In this document: positions 5,755-7,490 of the stretch, piece by piece
Layout of the letters: every line of letters starts with the position of its first letter
Position numbering within the stretch: the first letter of the stretch is position 1
NCBI GenBank assembly: GCA_946480885.1
Contig: CAMLLK010000037.1
Location: 1 to 7,490, forward strand
Direction: 5' to 3'
Origin: an uncultured Thermoproteales archaeon
GTDB taxonomy: Archaea > Thermoproteota > Thermoprotei > Thermoproteales > Thermoproteaceae
DNA: 7,490 bases
Translations under genes and position numbers: made by a program
The notes under the pieces: model-generated
What the model saw: the letters and a program-made list of their open reading frames with translations, nothing else
Told to the model about the DNA's origin: nothing
Database searches by the model: none

Positions 5755-6534
5755 ATGGCAGAGGTGACTTTTGTAGTGACTGTGGGCACGTCTATTCTCT
5801 CTAACGCGGGGAGTAGACTGGGGGACCCTTTTCTAAAAGAGTTGGCGACTATTAGCCCAGAGGACCCTCGGCAGAGTGAGGGAGAGAAGGTAGACGTTGA
5901 GAGATTGGTGAATTTCGCAGTGGCGGAGCCAGAGAGATGTTGCGCAGAGTTAAATACATTTGTTAAATTTATAAAGAAGTGGCCACATCTAATTTCGAAA
6001 TGTAGAGCTGTGTTTTACACATCTGACACTAATAACGGCAGACTGGCGGCACGCGCCGTGTCTAAAGCTTGGCATGCCGTAGCTCAACAATTTAGAATAA
6101 ATTGCGAAGTGGATGTAAGAGAGATCCATGGCCTCGGCCGGGATTTTACCCAGTCGCTGGCAGAGTTAGCTGCTCAGTTGGTGAGAGAGGTCAAGTGCGA
6201 GAGAGCGAGGGGGCGGTTGGTGTACGTCGTGGCCACGGGTGGCTTCAAGCCGGAGTCTACCTTTGCGGTTTTGTCAGCTTATTTGGCCGGGGCCACTGGC
6301 GTGTTGTATATACATGAGAGTTTTAGAGATCTTGTAGAACTGGGCCCCCTCCCGTTGAAGCTGAGCGATGATTTAGTTAAATACGCCAAGGGATTAATAG
6401 ACGAGTATACATTGGCGAATAAGCTGGGACTCGACGTGCACCATTTAGAGGATGTGGGGTTATTCGCCCCAGACCGCCGGCTGGCCCCCCACTTGATGAG
6501 GCTAATAGAGGCGTTAGAGTCTCAGTGTTCTTAA
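5755..6534 (+). CDS. CARF-domain protein of the APE2256 / Crn1 type, likely cyclic-oligoadenylate ring nuclease
   Basis: A 259-residue protein. The N-terminal Rossmann-like CARF domain spans about 3-195: strand 1 plus loop TFVVTVGTSILS (5-16), the YTSDTNNGRLAARAV block (89-103) and the nucleotide-loop motif VVATGGFKPEST (158-169). This arrangement matches the APE2256 family (TIGR02619/PF09651), which includes the Sulfolobus ring nucleases. In those enzymes a serine in the first loop and a lysine in the GGxK loop are needed to cut cyclic tetra-adenylate; here Ser13 and Lys165 take those places. Such enzymes switch off type III CRISPR signalling by destroying the second messenger. Residues about 200-259 form a short, mainly helical tail, perhaps winged-helix-like; it contains an R241-x4-H246 match to the HEPN motif but is short for a HEPN domain. 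No cas genes or CRISPR repeats are visible nearby. The TAA stop is shared as TTAA with the convergent oxidoreductase gene. A cOA-activated effector is the alternative. Confidence 0.85.
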   Translation: MAEVTFVVTVGTSILSNAGSRLGDPFLKELATISPEDPRQSEGEKVDVERLVNFAVAEPERCCAELNTFVKFIKKWPHLISKCRAVFYTSDTNNGRLAARAVSKAWHAVAQQFRINCEVDVREIHGLGRDFTQSLAELAAQLVREVKCERARGRLVYVVATGGFKPESTFAVLSAYLAGATGVLYIHESFRDLVELGPLPLKLSDDLVKYAKGLIDEYTLANKLGLDVHHLEDVGLFAPDRRLAPHLMRLIEALESQCS

Positions 6535-7435
6535 TCCAGAGCTCTAGCCGCCGAGACTAGTGGATGCCAGACAGGACCTGTGTGCGGCATGTAGGAGTAC
6601 TCGGCTAGGATGACCTCTTGTAGAGTCTTTCCTATCAACTGAGAGGCGAAGTCTATCACAGCGGCTACGAATTGACTATACCCCACCGCTTGGACTCCAA
6701 CTAAAACATCGCCGTGGGCAATTGCCTTTATGTATATCTCCCTCCTGTCGGGCATAAAGGGCGCCTTGTCTGCAGTTTTTATAAACACAGCACGGGTCCT
6801 CAGCCCCGCCTCTGAGGCCTCTCTCTCGTTCAGACCCACTTTGCCAATATACATGTCGAAGAATTTAGTCACTGATGCCCCGGCGACTGGGGGGAATTTT
6901 AACCTCTTATCTCCCAAGCCTGTGTTTGTCCCCGCGACGTAGCCCATACGGTTGGCGTAGGGGGCCAGGGGTATCCACACAGGTCTATTCGTCACTAGAT
7001 GTCTCATCTCCGCCACGTCTCCCGCCGCGTAGACCTTTGGTATAGAAGTCTCTAAATATTCATCTACGTAGACTGCTCCAGTCTCTCCGAGCTTGACGCC
7101 GAGTGACTTGGCGAACTCTACATTTGGCCGCACTCCCGTAGACAACACCACCACGTCCCCCTCTACAACGCCTTGTGTAGTCTCGACGCCCTCGGCCCTC
7201 TCCCCCCCAACGACTCTTTTCACAGTCTCGCCTAGGCGGAGCTGTGCGCCTTGAGAAACGACGTAGTTATTTACTAATTTTCCAACGTCTTCGTCGAGCA
7301 TACGCCCGAGCACCCACCTCCCCGACTCTACAATTGAAACGCTCTTACCCATTTTTAACAATGTCTCAGCCATCTCAAGCCCTATGTAGCCGCCTCCCAC
7401 AATCACTACAGATCTAGCTCTTCTAAGAGCTTCTG
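6531..7435 (-). CDS. CoA-disulfide reductase / NADH oxidase-type flavoprotein disulfide reductase, 5'-truncated
   Basis: The minus-strand frame is open from the TAA at 6531-6533 to the adapter junction at 7435, about 301 residues. A GTG at 7406 is not the true start: the frame continues upstream as EALRRARSV into the NAD(H)-binding motif VIVGGGYIGLE. Visible parts are the second Rossmann domain (GGGYIGLEMAE, then SIVESG), the STGVRPN motif, the FAD-binding VYAAGDVAE, the WIPLAPYANRMG block, and a C-terminal dimerisation domain ending in PHTGPVWHPLVSAARALD, as in CoA-disulfide reductases and Nox-type enzymes of about 440-450 residues. The N-terminal FAD domain with the redox cysteine is missing. 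Without it, CoA-disulfide reductase, NADH oxidase and NAD(P)H sulfur/polysulfide reductase cannot be told apart. All are cytoplasmic flavoproteins using NAD(P)H. The stop overlaps that of the CARF gene. Confidence 0.85.
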
Positions 7436-7490
7436 AGATCGGAAGAGCGTCGTGTAGGGAAGGGGGGTGGTGGGGGGGGGGGGGGGGGGG
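7436..7490. other. Sequencing artefact: Illumina TruSeq adapter followed by poly-G
   Basis: From 7436 the sequence reads AGATCGGAAGAGC and continues as GTCGTGTAGGGAA, identical to the reverse complement of the Illumina TruSeq universal (read 1) adapter. After about 7461 it degrades into almost pure G up to 7490, which is how two-colour Illumina instruments report absence of signal. The open oxidoreductase frame loses its meaning exactly at this junction. Genomic sequence should be taken to end at about 7435. Confidence 0.97.

Noticed and set aside
6360..6380. GATGAT as a possible C box of a C/D guide RNA
   Set aside because: It does not match the RTGATGA consensus, lies inside conserved CARF coding sequence, and no properly spaced D box (CTGA) follows.
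7404..7406. GTG start codon for the flavin oxidoreductase
   Set aside because: The frame continues upstream with conserved-looking residues into the Rossmann motif, and the family needs an N-terminal FAD domain; the gene is simply truncated.
1..7435. CRISPR array, insertion sequence or integrated element next to the tRNA
   Set aside because: I saw no direct repeats with regular spacing, no transposase or integrase coding, and no second copy of the tRNA 3' end that would mark an attachment site.
7462..7490. Long G tract as a possible quadruplex or telomere-like repeat
   Set aside because: It directly follows perfect Illumina adapter sequence, so it is a two-colour chemistry artefact.

Overview
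The window looks like chromosomal DNA of a hyperthermophilic crenarchaeon, most likely Thermoproteales and Pyrobaculum-like. This is inferred from several things: heavy use of AGA/AGG and ATA codons, TATA boxes about 22-28 nt upstream of start codons that imply leaderless mRNAs, many short G/C homopolymer runs, very tight gene packing, and an intron-containing initiator tRNA gene of archaeal type. No database search was possible, so the genus is a judgement. The right end (7436-7490) is not genomic. It is Illumina adapter sequence running into a poly-G artefact, so the biological sequence probably stops at about 7435.

Layout from the left: (1) On the minus strand, a cupin gene (355-654) is followed by the N-terminal third of a membrane-anchored SppA-type signal peptide peptidase (1-329), cut by the window edge at its predicted catalytic serine. 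(2) A 51-nt divergent promoter region carries TATA elements for both directions. (3) On the plus strand, lysK ([LysW]-lysine/ornithine hydrolase, an M20 amidohydrolase) and an HtrA/Deg-type serine protease with a PDZ domain form a two-gene operon with a 4-nt gap. (4) On the minus strand, tldD and tldE/pmbA encode the two halves of the TldD/TldE metalloprotease and overlap by 4 nt (ATGA). Upstream of tldD there may be a small frameshifted ORF. (5) On the plus strand lie an initiator tRNA-Met gene with a 22-nt anticodon-loop intron, and then a stand-alone CARF-domain protein of the APE2256/Crn1 type, a likely cyclic-oligoadenylate ring nuclease. (6) On the minus strand is the C-terminal two thirds of a flavin disulfide reductase of the CoA-disulfide reductase/NADH oxidase type, 5'-truncated where the adapter begins.

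Four of the genes are proteases or peptidases (SppA, HtrA, TldD, TldE) and LysK is a related amidohydrolase, so the region is loosely enriched in protein and peptide turnover. The CARF protein belongs to type III CRISPR signalling, but no CRISPR array or other cas gene is visible. Both convergent gene pairs end in a shared palindromic tetranucleotide (CTAG and TTAA) that supplies both stop codons. The most useful items for a second look are the possible frameshifted small gene before tldD, the initiator tRNA intron with an imperfect splicing motif, the isolated CARF gene, and the adapter contamination.
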